DNA of 64,000 nt. Origin: Apodemus sylvaticus (lineage: Eukaryota > Chordata > Mammalia > Rodentia > Muridae). The DNA lies in the NCBI RefSeq assembly GCF_947179515.1, contig NC_067480.1:9233501-9297500 (forward strand). Direction: 5' to 3'. Below the pieces are notes generated by a model. The model was not told where the DNA came from. It saw nothing but the letters and a program-made list of their open reading frames with translations, and did no database searches. Below, one piece after another: positions 35,333 through 48,828 of the stretch (within the stretch, counting starts at the first letter, position 1; every line of letters begins with the position of its first letter). A program made the position numbers and the translations under genes.

Positions 35333-35995
35333 CCCAGCACTGTGCAGCTGCCAGTGTTCCAGTATTTAGAGAACATATCATGAGCAAACAGAGCAAAGAG
35401 CAGCCCCACACTAGTTAGTCACAGCAGTGCTGGAGGGAAGCCGCAGAACGCCCTGTGGAGAAGATGAGCGGACTGCCCGCCCAGCACCACTGCAAGCAGG
35501 GAGAAGGAGCCAGGAGAGCAGGAGAGCTGAAAGGGAGAGGGGAAAGCCAGTAAACTAGAAATCCCCTCTGGGTAGAAAAGCACAACAAAAATAATGAAAG
35601 GCTTTAGGCAGTCTCATTTTTAAAATAAAGAAAATAAATCAGATGAATAATTTTGAAAACAAAAATACCTGCAAGTGGGACTGATTCATCAAACTTAAGG
35701 AATTTCTAACTTTGTTACTTTTTTTAGAAACTATGTATCTATGAGTAAGATGTAAACAACCAAAACTTTTCTTAAATCAGAGTTCTTGACACTGAAGGGT
35801 TGGCAATAAAGCAAACACCAGCTCTATGGAACTTTGTAAGCATTCAGAGTCTTAGAAGGTACCAAACGGTAGGTGGGCCTAATCTATGGGTGCAGAATGC
35901 CGTACGGTGTTCTCTCTCTTCTAACCCTCGGCTCCATGCCTGTGTGTATCATATATCCCAATCTGATAGCCTCTGCCTCTGTCCATCTCCCTCCC

Positions 35996-35998
<3 letters not shown>

Positions 35999-36080
<82 letters not shown>
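35999..36080. repeat. (TG)22(AG)19 compound microsatellite
   Basis: A perfect TG run (35999-36042) abuts a perfect AG run (36043-36080). Confidence 0.97.
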
Positions 36081-36087
<7 letters not shown>

Positions 36088-37589
36088 TGTTAATCTAAGC
36101 ATTACTAATATTTCATTTTAGAAAGCCTAGATATATTACATAACACTCTGGAGTTGCAGATTGCAGACTCTCCTGCGTAAACTGGATCCTGTCAACCCCT
36201 GTTGCTATGGCAGCACTTGTGATGGAGGAAAAGTGGCTTCTCCGATGACCATGCTAGTTCCTCAGTTTGTTCTCATGTCCTCAGAGCCTGTATCTCTCTC
36301 CTAGCTAACCATGCAAGACCACTGAGGAAAGACAATCTCCAGTGAATATGGTAGTCATCAATTCTCCTCAAGTGACCCTTAAATACCCATCATGCCAATC
36401 TACTAAAATCCAAAGATACTTTCTGATGAGGAAGAAACTTAAATTACTTCTAAAACCCTTTGGGAAAGTTAAATTGTTACTCATTAAAAGGTTTTTCAAT
36501 AAAGAAAGGCAGATTTAAGCTGGCAGTTATTGAAATATAAAATTCCAATAATTATAGACAAACATCAAACTCCATGAAACACATCAGAAAGCTCAAGTTG
36601 AATATTTTAGTACATTAAAGATGTCACTTCCTATCATAGAAAAGGCTGGACCCATTAAAGCAGTACCGTGTGTGTAAAGGGCTCAGCGGGTGGCGTCCTG
36701 AGCAGCGTGGACACCCGCACTGTCAGGTCCCACAGTGATCCTCACTGAGCCAGGGTCCTGGACTGTAAAGCTAGAGCTTACACAGTCGAGGCTGGCAGTA
36801 CTCCGAGCAGTGACTCCTTTAACAAGAGCCATGCAGACACAATAAATGAATATTCCCTCACAACACCTAGTCCTTCAAAACAAATGTACTCAGATCAGAA
36901 AGCTCCCCGAATACCAACTTTTAAATCATTGAATTAGGATTTTTTATCAACTCATGATTAAAAATAAAAGTAGAAGATAAAAATCAACTCTTTACCTTAA
37001 CTGTAGATTGAGAAAGACCTAGCTCTGGCAGCAACAGCAAAAGACGAAAGACTTAACAATTTGACCACATAAAAAGCTGATCTGTATATCATGAACTAAA
37101 ATGGAAATAAAATCCTCAGGAAAAGATACAGTCCTACAAATGAGTAGAAATGAAGTATTGATTCATGCCATCAAAACAAAAACAAAACCAACACCTTTGC
37201 TTATATAAGAAAATATGCAAAATTACTGGAAAAAAATAAAACCAAATTATTTTTCAGACATGTTGGCCATGGTTTTGAAAACTTACATCGCTGAAAAGAG
37301 ACAGAGACACTGGCACATTTATATTTAGAAAATCAAGCAATGACCCTTCGGAAATGCCCTGAAAATAACAGTGCCATTGACAGAGGAGCCCATCTCCAGG
37401 TCAGAGATGAGCATGAGGATTTCAATGGAAGGCTTAGCTTCCCTTGCTCCGGAAGGAACTAAAATTAATACAATACAAGAGGAGAAGAAGACTGTCAGCT
37501 CTAAAGCTAAGAATTCGCCTCAAAACTCCACATTGGTTATGGATCTTTAATATCACTAAGGTAAAAAAAAAAAAAGTTTTGAAACAAAC

Positions 37590-37761
37590 CTTTTAACAGC
37601 TTCCTTCTTCGGGTTATCTATAATATCCCACCATTTTGCAAGGTAAGAGATCTCAGACCACATAAACTTCCTGCTTGAGTCTTCTTTCAGCTTTAGGACC
37701 ATGTTATTAAAAATATACTGAGTCTTGTCTCTAAAGTAGTCATTGAAAGTCTTCAACCAAC
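37590..37761 (-). CDS. Man2a1: Man2a1 exon 4: GH38 catalytic domain, residues 178-234
   Basis: This 172-base exon starts with the last two bases of Gly178 and ends with two bases of the Ser235 codon. It reads WLKTFNDYFRDKTQYIFNNM and runs on through a Trp-rich stretch (SEISYLAKWWDII) to NPKKEAVK. Trp179, directly after the HNDPG motif, corresponds to the Drosophila tryptophan (W95) that stacks on the bound mannose; this assignment is by family knowledge. The acceptor is cttgatttag. The donor AG|GTTTGT has T at +3, unlike the usual purine, so it is among the weaker donors in the window. A poly-A run (poly-T in the transcript) begins about 20 bases downstream of the donor. No stop or frameshift is seen. 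Confidence 0.97.
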
Positions 37762-40700
37762 CTAAATCAAGACACAAATACACCACAAAGGTCCGATTGA
37801 TATGGCTGATTTCAACTTAGTCACATTCCACTGAATTACCATTGGATACCCCTAGCTCTTTCATTCAAATAAAGACCACATTTTAAAGGCTAACAATTGT
37901 GTTCAATTAGTGAAATTCTCTTTTAGGTGACAGGAAAGGAAAAACCTTTGGCTACTGAAATGATGAAATATTCAGACATTGCACAAAAAAATTCAGACAG
38001 AAATGAAAGCAATTAACTAAGGCTTTAAAAAAGCAGTTATTTATATTTAACGATTAATTCAATTACTTATCTCTAGGTAAGGATTTTTTTTTTCTAAGTA
38101 GTACTAATGAGTACTACTCTCATAACTTGGGATCCTGTTCCCTCTCATCATACATTGGAATTCCCCACCCACCCAATAAAATTAAGACAAAGAAAGGCAC
38201 ATACAGTCTAAGCCATAACGCCCATAGCAAAGCAATATCATGATTACTGCGCTAATGTGACTACTGAGCGCAGCATTCTGCCCAAAATAGGCTTTTGTTC
38301 CTGAAAGATGTCTTCATGCAATTTTCTAGGAGCATGAAGTAACACTAACTAAACAAAAGAGAACACGTCAACGTTACCCGCCCCCACAAATAGAGAACTT
38401 GGTTCCCTAATTTATCCAACTACTTCCCAAATAACTTGGAAATTAGTCCCCAGGATGATTAGCATTTGAGCGGTACAAATCACTTCTAACAAGACCCACA
38501 AGTCCAAGCTCAGGTCTACAGATGGATAACTAAGATGGCAAAGGCTCCAGTGCACACAGCCACCAACCGTACAGACTGGTGATGGGCAACGTGGACCCCA
38601 CAGGGGATGATATGTTCCCATGTCTAAAATCCTAAAGGGAAGAGCACTGCAACTTCCACTTGAACTACTGTTCAACTGCTACTAAAATTCCGCACATTTG
38701 AGACACCTGAAGGACAGGGAGTCCAGACAGCACTTGGAAGCCTGTGACTTTAACTCTAGGTCTATACTAGTGGGGGGAAAAAGTTAAAGTTCCCCAGGGA
38801 AGTGCACACAAGACACCTGCTTCACGGTGCATTCTGTCTGCAAAGGCTCTGCAGCCGTGGCTACTTCTAGTTGCTGGGCACCTGCAACACTCAGCTGTGA
38901 CACTGGGAGACAAACAAGAGTGTGACTCAGATTTTCTTTGTAAGACGTTCTTAATCTAGGGCACATTTGAGCTGGCTTGTTATCAAAGAATGTTTTCTGG
39001 ATGATCTTAATTTTCCCATGTTAGATTAAAAAGCTTGTACCTTCAACAAAACTTCAAGCTCTCTCTTGTAAAGTGTGGTATGTAAGGACCCCGTCTTGTC
39101 TCACCAGGGCACTAAGTACAAGCCTGCACCAGGCACTGGACCAAGACCTCTCTCTAGACTCCCAGAGAGAAGCTAAGAAAGTGCTATCTGCCCTTAAATG
39201 AGGATGTCCCTCCCTATACAATTCTGTGCTTGCAGACTCAAGGCTAAGCATGGAAGGTGAAGGTGGCACAGACCCTAGAAAGTCAGAGAATGGCTGTCAC
39301 TCTTCTGTCCTGTCAACAGCCTGGTGGCATTGACCCTTACCATCTGGATACTAACACGCAAGAAAAGCAAAAGTTAAAAGGGCATTCTGTGTCAGGAATT
39401 GGTATCCTAGCTCCTCCTCCTCCGACTGTGATCGCATTGAAAATACGGCCTTAAAAGACTTAATAAAGGTAAAATAATGTAATGAAAGAGGGTCTTAATC
39501 TCAAACAATACTAGGTAGGACCCAGAGCCCAGGCCCAGAGAAACCTGCCAGGGAAGAGGAGGAAAAAGGTCACTAAAAGCCAAAAGCCAAGGATGAAAAA
39601 AAAAAGGCCCACCAGTGCTGAGTCCTTGACTTGCAGTCTCTGACCTTGAGTTGCACCGAAGCCTCTCAGCCTGTGGTGCTTTGTTACACTGGGAGGATGG
39701 GAGACTAATGCAGCCTGAGAACTACTAATGGGACCGCCTTTTAAAAGCTAAACACTCCAGTATTGATTCATCAGCCCCCGTCACACTGTTTGAGTTAATA
39801 TTCTGTATCTGGCTACACAGCGCAAGATCAAGCTGAACCCAGAGATAAAAAAGCAGACACTGTGACCACATGTGTGGGACAAGGACCACTGAAACCCTGA
39901 AGGGCTCCATCAGAACTATCATCTTTGAAATATCACATATATCTCTTGTGTGAATTCTAGCAAATGTCAATGCTAATCCTCTGGACAAAATTAAGGAAGT
40001 CTAGGCAGTGGAAAGTCTACAAAATAAAAATAAAAAAACCTCCCAAAATCCAGCATAAAAGGCAAAGTAAGAGGATTGTGTTTACCAAAGACCTTTGTAA
40101 AAGTGTAACTATGTATTCCAACAGCAGAAACTTGCTCCTGACAGAGATCACGCTGCTTTTCAAAGACCATTTATCACAAGAGTTTTCCTGGAGAAACTAC
40201 AATGCCTGATTCATCCACTCCGCCTTCAACACTTTATTTGCCCTTCAACAATCAGGCAGAAAATATGTCAAAGATATTTACGTGAGGCAAAATACAAGCT
40301 CAGAGACGTCAACTAAAAAGCCTTCCATAAAACTCATCTATAATTGATACTAATACTGCTACAATATAGCACAATTAATGAATAAAGAACTGAGAGTTTC
40401 TTGCAGCTTTCAATATTGAGTAATATAACAGTAAATTAGTTTTTATTGCTCTTATACAATAGACTAATCAAGTATTCCCTTTTACCCTGAATTGGTTCTT
40501 TCTTCCTCTAAATTATTGAAAAAACTACAATTGCATATTAACGTGAGACCAATCAGAAAGATAATATTTTATGCAAAGCTGCATGAGATGAATTTTTGTG
40601 ATATAAAATTATGTTCCTACCTCTAGATTTAATAATCTGAAGACACTGAGTTGCAAGCCAATTTACTGAAATGGTCAATTCATAGCTTTCCTCTCTCCCT

Positions 40701-41258
40701 TGAATACACTCAGAAACTGAAGAAGGACCAGAGCTGCAGTAAGAATACTTCTCTGTTTAGCCTCTCTTGGGGCAACAATGCTGTCACCCATAAGAGAACT
40801 TACAGTTACTGTAAATAAGTTAGAAAGTTAAAATAAGCAAACAATGACAAGACCTACTGAGATGGTATGAATCCCAGTTCCAATGACACTGAAACCCAGC
40901 TGTTTACTTTCAATGAGGATTTAAGCAACCTAACACTTGTGAACTGGCAAAACTATGCTTTGTATTTTTGTATTTTGAATTCTAGATTCAACTTGGAAAT
41001 GTAGAAATCCAATCCTCTTAAGGGACACTTCCTTTCAAACAAAGTACCACACCCCAGAAGCTAGGCAGAAGGCACCCAGCCAGAGAACAGAGCTCCAGGG
41101 GTATTTTCTCAGTATTCCATTGACCGTACCCCTTTCTACAACAGTATCCATTCGCCCAATCAGAGTATGCCTTGCCCATTAAGTCCCACAGCCTAGAAAT
41201 CAGAGTCCAACAGCCACAAGCTGACTTTCATACCCTGCTCTGTCTCTTCTTATAAAGC

Positions 41259-41325
41259 CTTCATTAGGACACTCAGCCCTACCGTAGGACCTTCATTAGG
41301 ATACTCAGCCCTACCGTAGGACCTT
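41259..41325. repeat. 32-bp tandem duplication
   Basis: TCATTAGGACACTCAGCCCT and the following ACCGTAGGACCT repeat from 41261 and again from 41293, differing by one base (GACAC versus GATAC). This is a recent local duplication in intron 3. Confidence 0.93.
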
Positions 41326-41730
41326 CAGACCTGAGAGTATCCAAGAGGCCACCATTCAACAGTATATAAATAACACTATACTGCTGCATGCTCGGCTCTT
41401 ATTGGCTGGGGACATGCCCAGCCCAGCAGTAAAGAGAGCCTGAGTTACCCCGCAAGGTGTCTCTTCTCAAATACGCCATGACATCTGTGTGAGAAACTGA
41501 GGCCAAATGTGGGAAGTCTCAACCCACATTTGCTCCATCAGATCACCAGGCTACCCCAATGTCTTCAGGTGAGAGGGACAGCCCCCCTCACCTCATCTCT
41601 CCATCCCAGGTCTTTGCAGTTAGTTTCTTTGATTTATGACTTTTAAATATCTAGAAATAAAGAATGTAGGCCATTTTGTATTTTGGCCCTAGTTCCAGAA
41701 AAGTTACAGGCAGGGCTGGATAGGCATCAC

Positions 41731-41765
41731 AACCAATTCTTCAACCAATTCTTCAACCAATTCTT
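41731..41765. repeat. 12-bp unit repeated three times
   Basis: AACCAATTCTTC occurs nearly three times in tandem. Confidence 0.9.
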
Positions 41766-41987
41766 ATGACTCATAGAGCTCGGAGAGAATGTGCATAAGC
41801 AGATGAACGAAATGCAAAGCCACAGGACTGAAACAAAAGCACATGGGTCACGTGGGAAAATGTATCCAGCTGGAATGAAACCAAAGGCACAATTGACTAC
41901 AGTCAACTTTAATGTTCAGTTTGCTTCCCCACTAACCACTGCCTAATAACCACTCTATTTATATTTTAAGGTTACTAGTAGACCAGC

Positions 41988-42119
41988 CTAATTAGTGCAC
42001 ATGTTTAATCTGAGCACTTGGGAGGCAGAGGCAGGAAGATCTCTGTGAGTTCAAAATCAACCTGGTCTACAGACTGAGTTCCAAAACAGCTAGGTCTGTC
42101 CAGAGAAATCCCGTCTTAA
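41988..42119 (+). mobile_element. B1 SINE, old, head degraded
   Basis: GAGCACTTGGGAGGCAGAGG, AGTTCAAAATCAACCTGGTC and CAGAGAAATCCCGTCTTAAA mark a diverged B1 in intron 3. Confidence 0.88.
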
Positions 42120-44829
42120 AGTGAAAAAAAGTCTCTCGTGGTCGCATTCATTCTGAAACGGAAGCTCTCTTGAAAGCATCGTTGTCCTGTGAAGGTCATG
42201 GCTACTACAATCTCATTTTTAAAATAACATTAATTCCACTCAGAAGTTAAATAATCTAAATTTTAGGAATTCACCAAAATATTTTAAGCTGAAAGTAACT
42301 ATATTCAGGTAAATGGCATACTGGTGATAGCTTATAAAACCAGCAACTTAAACGCTGAGTTATTTCCACTGCACTTTAACAGTATCCTGATATTTAAAGA
42401 TAAATACAAAGGGAATTTCTAGCTTAAAAGAAAGCCTCTTTATCTTAGTAATAAAGTTTTTCTCTATCAACAAATGATCAACAGGTTTCTCCCATCACTT
42501 GTTAATCCTTCAATATCAAACTGCAACGTCCCACCTCACACTTAAGGGACAGCATCTAATCTTAATTGTTATTACCATTATTTGATTATGCTGCTGATTA
42601 ATTTTAATTCCAATGTTTCTATTATAAGTTAGGCCCTTCTGTCCCTCTAATAAACTGGAAGAGCTTTAATTAACATTCCAGTTTACTCGTTCAAACATGT
42701 ATTGAGTATCTAATAAGGGCTAAGTAAGTAATAAGGCAAAGCTAAATGAAACAGAGTCTACAGAGAACCTCGGAACAAAATGCTGTGGGAGAAGAGAAAT
42801 AGTGGAGTCCTAGCAGAATAGCAGAAGAGTCTTAGAATACGTATCATCGGGCAGAAGCAAGAGAACATGAGAAACAATAAAGAACTGAGTGTGTCAGGGC
42901 ACAGCCACCAGTGGGTACGGCTGCACTGCGGGATACATGACTAGAACATGGTGAACCATTCAATAAAAATAGAAGTGGGGTGCTAGAAATCTCCTAAACA
43001 CTGTCTTTTCTTCAGAGACCGCAGGAAGAAGGAAGCTAAGCTTTTCTCTCATCATGTGGCCATATCCACCTAAGACTGGGAGGCATAAACCACATGGTGA
43101 GGTTGAAGCAGAGCAGGAAGACGGCCGCAGACCTGTTTAAAATGGTTATGCAGTGGACTGGAAATGGGCTAAAGAAGACAAGAGGACGGCAAGGTGAAAG
43201 GGAACTCAGGCTGACTAAAAGTTTTCAGGATGCGAAGAGTGCAAGGAACAAGGCTGGGGCTCTTCCAAAGACTCTGCAAACCTACAAACCTGCTGAGTCC
43301 TCTAAAACTGAACGCTTTGAACTCCGGGTTCCAAAAGCAGATAACCTTTCGTCCCGGGTGGCTCAGCAGCTTCTGACGGCTTTCTGAGCACATCGGCTTC
43401 ACTCCTGTAACACTGTTTGAGGTGCAGCGTGTTTTAATGCATCTGAGAAGCCCGCATTGGAAATGTCATCCCACACCACAGAACTGATCTGCATTCTCCC
43501 TGAGAATGGCTGAGAGTGGCTAGCCTCGCAGCTGTGAGTGCCCATATGTGCATATGCTCCTCACATATACTGCTTGCCTAAAGTCTGTGGGACACCTGCA
43601 CACCTTGATATCTGATATTATAAACTATGAGCCAGGCTCCTAAACAAGTTATACACCTATGTTAAGCTTATTCCCCTTCCCTGGTAAGGGGACTTTATGA
43701 ACATCTCCTACCGCCACCTAGCCAGATAAGTCCTCCCAGACACAGTTGCTTACAATAATGGGTGGAAAGGTTTCATATTAAAAACCTCGGTGGGTTACTC
43801 TTTGGTAAATAACCGGGTTATCCAGATGTAAGGTCATACAAGCCGTGCAAATTATCACAGTTCCTCAAAGTCACTTTAAAAGCTGGAAAATATTGTTTCT
43901 AAATCACTTCTAATCATAAAGGAGAATGTGGCAACAAGGAAGGCCACTCATCACCCACATATTAAAGACAGGACATCATTTCAATATGAATAAATCAGAA
44001 GGAAAAAGAATAGGAAGGAGCATGGTGATGTGTGCTCTTCTGCAAGGCAGTTAATAAAATTATTTTTGTGTTTAATAAAACCAGCATAGATGATGTTAGC
44101 CATGACAGTACCTAACTTACTTCCAGACACTCTTCCTGTGGCTTCAGTAATGTTACCTGTGAGTGGTGATTTTACATTAAAGAGTAAATCTCAAGGCGAA
44201 GTTCAGAAAGCCAGGGCTGAGTGCTAAGTCCACTCTGCTAGGAGCAGATCTCTTACCCTCTCTCCAGCCATTTTTTTATGAAACAAGGGTAGAAGATTAC
44301 CACAGTGCTACTGAGCAGAGTAATGGTCCTAGTATCTGCAAAATGCCAGCCTGGTGGGAACTGCCTGGGATGTGAGCCTCAGGGTCAGGACTAACCTCTA
44401 TTACCAGGGCATTAGTGAGTTCTCACATGGTCAGACTAGGGCAACAGAGGGAAGCCAACATGAGAGAAGTCAGGAGATGCACTATGATCACCCGCATCTC
44501 TCACGAGCAACTGGCATGTGTGGTCCTCAAGAATGAAGCCCATGGATAGCCCAGGTCACCTGAACTTTCCTCCTCTGCAAGGGAACCACAATACTCACAG
44601 CTTGGCTATCTCTTAAAAGAACAGAATCCTGAAAGCTATGTGTTACTGAATTCTCAAAGGCTATCATTCAGATAAAATTCAAGATGCCAACTTAAATCTG
44701 AATTTCAAATTCAGCAACTGAATATTTAAATATGACCAAATTAAACTTGAAACACACAAACTAAAAAACAAAACAAAACAAAACTATCCATTGTTTACTA
44801 GAAATTCAAGTTTGACTGGGTGGCCCAAA

Positions 44830-45005
44830 ATTTTTTTTTTTCGTTTTTTTGTTTTTTTGTTTTTTTTTTTGAGACAGGGTTTCTCTGTGTAGTCCTGGCT
44901 GTCCTGGAATTCACTCTGTAGACCAGGCTGGCCTCGAACTCAGAAATCCACCTGCCTCTGCCTCCCAAGTGCTGGGATTACAGGTGTGCACCACCACACC
45001 CGGCT
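44830..45005 (-). mobile_element. B1 SINE, young, with target duplication
   Basis: The reverse-complement B1 runs from a long T-rich tail through GAGACAGGGTTTCTCTGTGT to CACCACCACACCCGGCT. TGGCCCAAA flanks it (44821-44829 and 45006-45014). It is in the same orientation as Man2a1. Confidence 0.95.
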
Positions 45006-47643
45006 TGGCCCAAATTTTTATTTGCTAATTTAGTTAACAAACCAGAAATGGAGATAAACATGCTAAATTGGCTAATCTCTATAAAATATGACACAGAAAC
45101 TATTAGGATTAAAGAAATATCCTCAGAAACAGAAGAACCAATCACAAGAAGGTGGATTTTAGAGTCAGACAACCCTCAGCTTTGAGTCACCAGCTGAGAA
45201 CTTACTGACTGTGACAAAGGACTATGCCACTGAAGGCGGCTCAATTGGCTTCTTATCCTTTCCTTGGTGCAAGACAAAGAGCCCTACCTCTCCATCCCCC
45301 TCAGGCTACACAGGCAAAGTTTAGCCTCCATTAGCCCAACAGTGCTTACTTCCTCCTCAAACTGACACCCCCACTCCCTCCTTCTGTGCCATCACAGCCT
45401 CCCTCCTCCACACCTTGATCTATACAGACAACAGCTGGCCCAACACTTTTAAATTCCAACGGTGTTAACAGATGACCAAAAACTGGAAATACACACTGCG
45501 GATTTCATGTGTTTATTCTTTGAACTTTAGACAACACATGGATAAACAAATCTATTTCTAATTATTATGCAATACTAAAGACAAAAATGTATTTTCTTCG
45601 TATTAAAAATGGGCAAAATTCCATCACTTGTTAAGTCAATATTTTTTTCCTAAGGAGCTATCATGCTCTTGATATAAAAGAAGATTGTTACCCAGTTTTA
45701 CCTGAGGCACTGGCTCTCCCTGCTTTTTAGAGCCATACCTCGAGGGGTTACTCGCTAATGTTCATTTTATAAATTGCTTCATTGACAATACGCTGTTCAA
45801 CCTCCCATTCAGTATTCCTTATCTTTCCACTACACACTGTGATTTCTTTGAAGGAAAATCAACTAAATATTTTGGCAGGTTCACTAGTGGGAAGTGAAGA
45901 ATTAAGATTGTAGATACAAAGGTGCTGTAATTGTGTTCTAATCAGCTTATTTAATACAACATGAACATATATCTATCAACACATATTTAATTTCATGGTC
46001 TATGATTCAAAACTTTTCAAATCCATGACAGTACAAAGTTATCAGCACTTGCCTAAATTTCTTTCCTATTTTTGTTTTAATTCATATAAACCATTTCAAT
46101 ATTGTATGACATATATCCCTGTGGCCTGGAAGGAGGTTTAATTAGGAAATTTATTAAAATATTGTTTTGGTCTTTTTTAAAATTTACCTTGTCTTACCTA
46201 CTAATACTAACTCAGTCTAAAAAGAAAACAATCTCTCTGTGTGTGTGTGTGTGTGTATCTAAGTATGCATGTATAGCCAATGTAGCAAGAACCATAAATT
46301 CTTTGTTAGGGGACAAATATAGGACTTGTTTTAAAATCTTATTTCAAATATTTCTATTCCCAACAGACATAAATCCACTGATGAAACAAACTACTGAGCC
46401 AAAGCTTGTTTTAAATTGTTGCTGCAAAAAATGCAAACAACTCTCTATAAATCTCATTTAGAAAGTAAATTGCCTAATTGCACATTCATTTGGGAGTATT
46501 CTACAAAGATTTCCCATTACAGTCATATTTTGACTTAGAATACACATGCACATATTTTTCTGTTTTCTTCCTATTAAGACAGTGATTTTTTTCATGACTG
46601 AATGTTTCCATTTTTCATGGGATAATTTAGGTTATCAATATTCTACTTTTGTTAAAGAATAGTGAAAATGACTCAAAAAGTCAGTGGGTTTTGTTTTTTT
46701 TTTCTTCATGGCAAAACTTGCCTTAGGTTTAATGGGTCTGTTTCTGACCATCATTTTTAACTTAAGTGGAGAAAACCCTAAGGGTAAGGGTCATTAACAT
46801 CTCCTACTAAGACAAAAGATTCCACTCTGGTTGCTAGGATACCAATAGACAGATTCATTTATTGCAGTCAGAAACAGTTATTAAGGATGTCCTCTAACAA
46901 AACAACATACTACAGCAGGAACCCTAAAGCAAACAAAGAGGGGTCTAAGAAAGTCCTGCCCAAAGAGCTTAATACCGCTGCTACTCTACGAAGTGCACAG
47001 GGCATCTTAAATAAAATGCTGATTACAGCATTCAGGAGGCCCCAGAAAGGGAGGGAGTTAGTGGGAACCGAGCCTGGCCGGCAGCGGCCAAGCGTCTGAC
47101 CCTAAGCTACAGTCAATTATTCCTGCAGTGACTGGGGAGCAGAAGTGAATGATGGGTGCCGCTGCTCTGTTCCACACAGGGCAGTCTGCGAGGCAAAGCC
47201 CTGAGGGAGCATCACCTCCATGGGAGGGCGCAGCAGGAACACTGCATACTTCTACACGCACACGTGGAGTGTGGGCAAGAGTGTGGACCTGTAACAAAGG
47301 GTAGCGCAGACAAGCCAGAGAGAATCTCACGTGCTGACAAGTTATCAGACGGCAAGTATTGGGCTAAGTATAAGCCACATTCAAGAGGGGACACCTGGTC
47401 TTTGCCACTCAGGTTTGCTCTCTAGAGAGGAATCCAGGTGGACTTGACATGGGGGATGCCAGTACCCCGCCCTGCCCATGTCACCTTGACAAGATGATCA
47501 CGCCTTTGCAGGGAATAGTGCCACCAGCCTTTCTAAGCATTAGATGTTTGCAATCCATTCAAGCACCCTGCCTGGTAAACCCATCTTTTAATATTACACC
47601 TGAGTGCTAATAGCAAGAAAAACACTGGAAAAGACTTCAGAGA

Positions 47644-47647
<4 letters not shown>

Positions 47648-47677
<30 letters not shown>
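47648..47677. repeat. (GA)n microsatellite
   Basis: About 15 GA units in intron 3. Confidence 0.95.
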
Positions 47678-47679
<2 letters not shown>

Positions 47680-48364
47680 CATCGTGTTCAGACCTAAAGA
47701 GGTAAGTTGCACTTAGATCACAGAAAGCTGTCATAGAAAAGAGCGCGTGGGACACACAAGTAAAGAATATAAGTCGCTAAGTCATATGCACAGGTGTGAG
47801 TGAACCAGAAACCCTCGAAAGTGTGCCTGGAGAGAGCTAGGTGCTTGAAAAAGGTCAGAACACAAACTTAGTGACAGCCTTCAAAGAAAAGTGTTTAGAA
47901 ATATATCCTCAAGAGATGCTGTACTAAATCCACTGGGCACACTAAATGCACGCTGTGCTGTGTGCTCACACCTGTAAGTAAGCACATCAGATCACGTGTT
48001 CCACTTAAATTATAGCAATTACCCCTTACCTCGGGGGTGGGGGCAGATGACTGACCTCAACAAATAAAAGCCTTCCTGTGGAATAACAGTAATTACAAAG
48101 ATAGCAGCTATTTTCATGTCATGTCTGAGTCCTTTACATTTCATCCTGGGAAGATACTATGGTCCTAATTCCGGTGGATAAAAGCCTCATCCGCCAAGGG
48201 ATTAAGTACCTTGCCTAAAGTCACCTCACTCTCCTGTCTGACAAGGAACACCAAAGCTCCCAAGTCTCTGCTCACTTCTCCTCTGTGTTAAAGACTCAAG
48301 TTTCCCAATGAGCACCCTGCCTTTTTGAAGTAGAAGTTATAGGTACGATTTAATGATTCTTTCA

Positions 48365-48595
48365 TGTACTGCTTTTTTTTTTATTTTTTACACTTATTTT
48401 ACTTTACAGGTATGACTGCTTTGCCCACACGTCCATGTACATACCTCGTACCTGCTGAGGGCAGAAGAGGGTGAGGTATCTCCTAGGACTGACTGGAATT
48501 ATGGGCGATTGTGAACTACTCTGTGGGTTTTGGAAATTAAACTTGGGTCTTCCATGAGTGTCAAACATTATATCTCTCTCCAGTTTCCCATGAAA
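48365..48595 (-). mobile_element. B3-type SINE remnant, antisense
   Basis: TACCTGCTGAGGGCAGAAGA, then GGAAATTAAACTTGGGTCTT and ATATCTCTCTCCAGTTTCCC, is a reversed B2/B3. It ends about 230 bases left of the exon 3 donor. Confidence 0.75.
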
Positions 48596-48828
48596 GATTT
48601 CACCAGAAACAGGTTAAAAAAAAAACTATCAATACCCTGAAATGCATGGATAGCATCGTTCCCTGCTCTACACATACTAGCCTGTAATGGTACAAACAGG
48701 TAAACTGAGGACGTGACATAAGAAGACTACATCACGGTGAGGTCAGAGGGGCGTGAGCTCGCCCAGACTCAGCCCAGATCATGGGTGCTGGACAAGCTGG
48801 TGCAGCTATGAGGAAGTGAAGCTTTTAC

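Larger units (their letters stand above)
24533..37589 (-). other. Man2a1: Man2a1 intron 4
   Basis: At 13,057 bases this is the largest complete intron here. It has three B1 copies and a B1 fragment, one URR1 transposon with terminal repeats, a GAAA/GGAA array and several microsatellites. The stretches 24600-25700, 25750-28260, 29700-30840, 32230-34420 and 36090-37580 appear unique or too decayed to name. Confidence 0.9.
37762..48828 (-). other. Man2a1: Man2a1 intron 3
   Basis: An 11,067-base intron and the most unique-looking in the window. Recognised contents are an old B1 (41988-42119), a young B1 with target duplication (44830-45005), a B3 remnant near exon 3 (48365-48595), a 32-bp tandem duplication (41259-41325), a 12-bp triplication (41731-41765), and TG and GA microsatellites. 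The stretches 37800-41250, 42130-44800 and 45020-47640 hold no feature I can support. Confidence 0.9.

Noticed and set aside
35040..35411. Open frames of over 120 codons rich in Phe, Leu, Pro and Ser
   Set aside because: They lie over the GAAA/GGAA tract and carry only repeat-encoded residues.
36660..36860. Possible tRNA-derived SINE (GGGCTCAGCGGGTGGCGTCC)
   Set aside because: Only a short stretch resembles a SINE head; the body and tail could not be matched.
39725..39988. 87-codon minus-strand frame in intron 3
   Set aside because: No recognised domain, no conserved splice context, and a length expected by chance in 64 kb.
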